A DNA stretch of 31,911 nucleotides. Source: QFOX01 sp033763655 (GTDB lineage Bacteria > Pseudomonadota > Alphaproteobacteria > Rickettsiales > UBA3002). Position 1 is the stretch's first letter. Each line of letters opens with the position of its first letter. The stretch spans positions 1-31,911 of the forward strand of contig JANRKD010000017.1 of NCBI GenBank assembly GCA_033763655.1, read 5' to 3'. A program made the translations under genes and the position numbers. Below, piece after piece: positions 30,930-31,911 of this stretch. Under the pieces are notes generated by a model, which was given only the letters and a program-made list of their open reading frames with translations, was not told the DNA's origin and did no database searches.

Positions 30930-31115
30930 TCCCTCACCCCAGCCCTCTCCCGCTTGCGGGAGAGGGGGTGACTCCCCTCGTTGGCCACCGTCCTCTATTC
31001 ACTTCACTTTCTTCCTTCACTTTCTTTCTTTCTTTCTTTCTTTCTTCACTTCCTTCACTGGCTACCGGCTACCGGCTACTGACTACTGGCAACCCCTTTT
31101 ACCACGCGACTCTTC
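30930..31115 (+). repeat. Composite repeat with long CTTT tract
   Basis: It has the GC-rich hairpin, the connector, a polypyrimidine tract with several uninterrupted CTTT units (31001-31058), four heptamers TACCGGC, TACCGGC, TACTGAC, TACTGGC (31063-31090) and a tail CAACCCCTTTTACCACGCGA. Confidence 0.8.
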
Positions 31116-31128
31116 CCTTGCCCCCACA

Positions 31129-31174
31129 ATGTCATCAAACCTTCACAATGGTTAAAGGCAAAATCGGCTATAGT
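31129..31174 (+). promoter_or_regulatory. PHO-box-like direct repeat plus -10 for the gene at 31191
   Basis: ATGTCAT-CAAA-CCTTCAC (31129-31146) is followed after 22 bp by TATAGT (31169-31174). Transcription would start at about 31181, leaving a leader of about 10 bases with AGGA. Confidence 0.65.
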
Positions 31175-31190
31175 TAGGCTAGGAAAAACT

Positions 31191-31763
31191 ATGGCTGAAC
31201 CCGATACAGAAGCGAAAACCGCCCCTAAACCCAGCGTGGCCGCCAAAGCCGCAGAGGAGATTGCTGCGGTCAAAACCGGGCATGATCCGCTGCGGCCCTT
31301 CCGCTATGCCCGCGCCTTCATCGGCGGGACATTGCAGGACGGGCTCGACGGCATGTCGCGCTATGGCCGCAAAGGCCTGTGGGTTGGCATGGGGCTGGGG
31401 GCGATTGCCGCCGTTGCCACACAGACTTTAATTCTACCGCTGACCCTGAGCGTGGTTGGCGGCCTGGCGCTCGGGATGGTGGCCGGCGGCGTCAGAGGCT
31501 TTATCACCGGCGGCTACAAGGCGATTGCGCGGATGCATCGCGGCGAAGTTTATGCCGAAGATCTGGTGCAGCGTAAGAAAATCCAGACCATCGCCCCGCC
31601 GAGCCGCACCGATTACCGCGCCGCCTACAACGCCCGGCAGAACCGCAATGCCTATGTGACACAGCAGGTGCTCGAGCGCGTGAATGAGAATACCAATGAT
31701 TTCAACACCTACTGGCGCAATTTTGTTAGCGGTGCGCCCAATAATCCGGGCAGGGGGTTCTGA
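31191..31763 (+). CDS. Uncharacterised glycine-rich two-TM membrane protein
   Basis: The 190-residue protein has a polar Ala/Lys/Glu N-terminus (1-35), then RAFIGGTLQDGLDGMSRYG, two Gly-rich hydrophobic segments (about 62-81 and 84-106), and a soluble C-terminal domain with several Tyr/Arg/Asn. It contains an IQTIAPPSRTDYRAAYNARQ stretch and ends NNPGRGF. I recognise no family. The TM hairpin and the preceding F-x-x-G-x-L motif resemble the protein at 1360-1884. AGGA lies before the ATG. It is coupled to the next gene by a TGATG overlap. Confidence 0.72.
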   Translation: MAEPDTEAKTAPKPSVAAKAAEEIAAVKTGHDPLRPFRYARAFIGGTLQDGLDGMSRYGRKGLWVGMGLGAIAAVATQTLILPLTLSVVGGLALGMVAGGVRGFITGGYKAIARMHRGEVYAEDLVQRKKIQTIAPPSRTDYRAAYNARQNRNAYVTQQVLERVNENTNDFNTYWRNFVSGAPNNPGRGF

Positions 31764-31911
31764 TGGCGGACGCTTCCGAAGCGCCTGAAGTGCCCGAAAC
31801 GGCGGAATCCGCGCCGGGTGCGGCGCCTGCGGCAGCGGCCCCCGGCGGCAATTTTTTCACCAACCTTATCCGCGCGCCCTTTGAGGCGGTCGGATCGTTC
31901 ATTGCCGCGCC
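31763..31911 (+). CDS. Partial gene: start of an Ala/Pro/Glu-rich protein, cut by window end
   Basis: The ATG at 31763 overlaps the preceding TGA (TGATG). Only 49 codons are visible. An acidic Ala/Pro/Glu-rich start (MADASEAPEVPETAESAPGA) leads to NFFTNLIRAPFEAVGSFIAA, where a membrane segment probably begins. Coupling and composition suggest a partner of the protein at 31191. Nothing can be said about its function. Confidence 0.65.
   Translation, partial: MADASEAPEVPETAESAPGAAPAAAAPGGNFFTNLIRAPFEAVGSFIAA

Larger units (their letters stand above)
30755..31190. other. Intergenic repeat island before the gene at 31191
   Basis: No gene is supported. It holds inverted heptamers (30762-30804, about six units), a two-hairpin element (30821-30884), a composite repeat (30930-31115) and the PHO-like promoter (31129-31174). 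Confidence 0.75.

Noticed and set aside
1..31911. tRNA genes
   Set aside because: No cloverleaf with a GGTTCGAATCC-type arm was found in any spacer; the hairpins seen are explained by repeat families.

Overview
The window looks like a chromosomal stretch of an alphaproteobacterium whose order I cannot fix. It is GC-rich and densely coded, and it carries a usg gene (a family essentially confined to Alphaproteobacteria). It also has a CHCC zinc-finger gene next to a HIG1-type gene, which are companions of respiratory complexes in this class and in mitochondria. There is no rRNA, tRNA, CRISPR array, transposase or phage gene.

Layout: 1-577 is repeat-filled spacer. 578-4519 holds nth (endonuclease III) and three lineage-specific envelope or membrane genes. 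5014-15470 is almost entirely minus-strand: a pseudopilin, usg, a GT4 glycosyltransferase, ygfZ, yqgE, a small membrane protein, then the tightly packed glyQ-panD-glyS set and ppdK. 15588-18695 is plus-strand: a secreted lytic transglycosylase, the zinc-finger/HIG1 pair and etfBA. 18664-22675 holds nadE among four unrecognised genes. 23547-26671 is gltX-cysS plus a small potassium-channel-like protein. 27282-31911 holds an orphan gene, cimA (citramalate synthase), trmJ and the start of a membrane-protein operon.

The recognisable genes are housekeeping: translation (glyQS, gltX, cysS, trmJ), cofactors (panD, nadE), central carbon (ppdK, cimA), Fe-S upkeep (ygfZ), electron transfer (etfBA) and DNA repair (nth).

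Two signals stand out. First, six unrecognised genes (starts at 1360, 3785, 19116, 21460, 27282 and 31191) share the same promoter layout. Two 7-bp half-sites 11 bp apart (consensus TTGTCAT-CAAA-CCTTCAC, closely like a PHO box) lie 21-23 bp before a TATA(G/C)T-like -10. No housekeeping gene here has it. This looks like a regulon of uncharacterised envelope and orphan proteins under a PhoB/OmpR-type regulator. Second, the spacers are built from a small set of modular palindromic repeats and heptamer repeat tracts, and members of two of these families sit in frame inside glyQ and glyS, the two subunits of one enzyme. They add roughly 20-30 residues to each, as Rickettsia palindromic elements do elsewhere.
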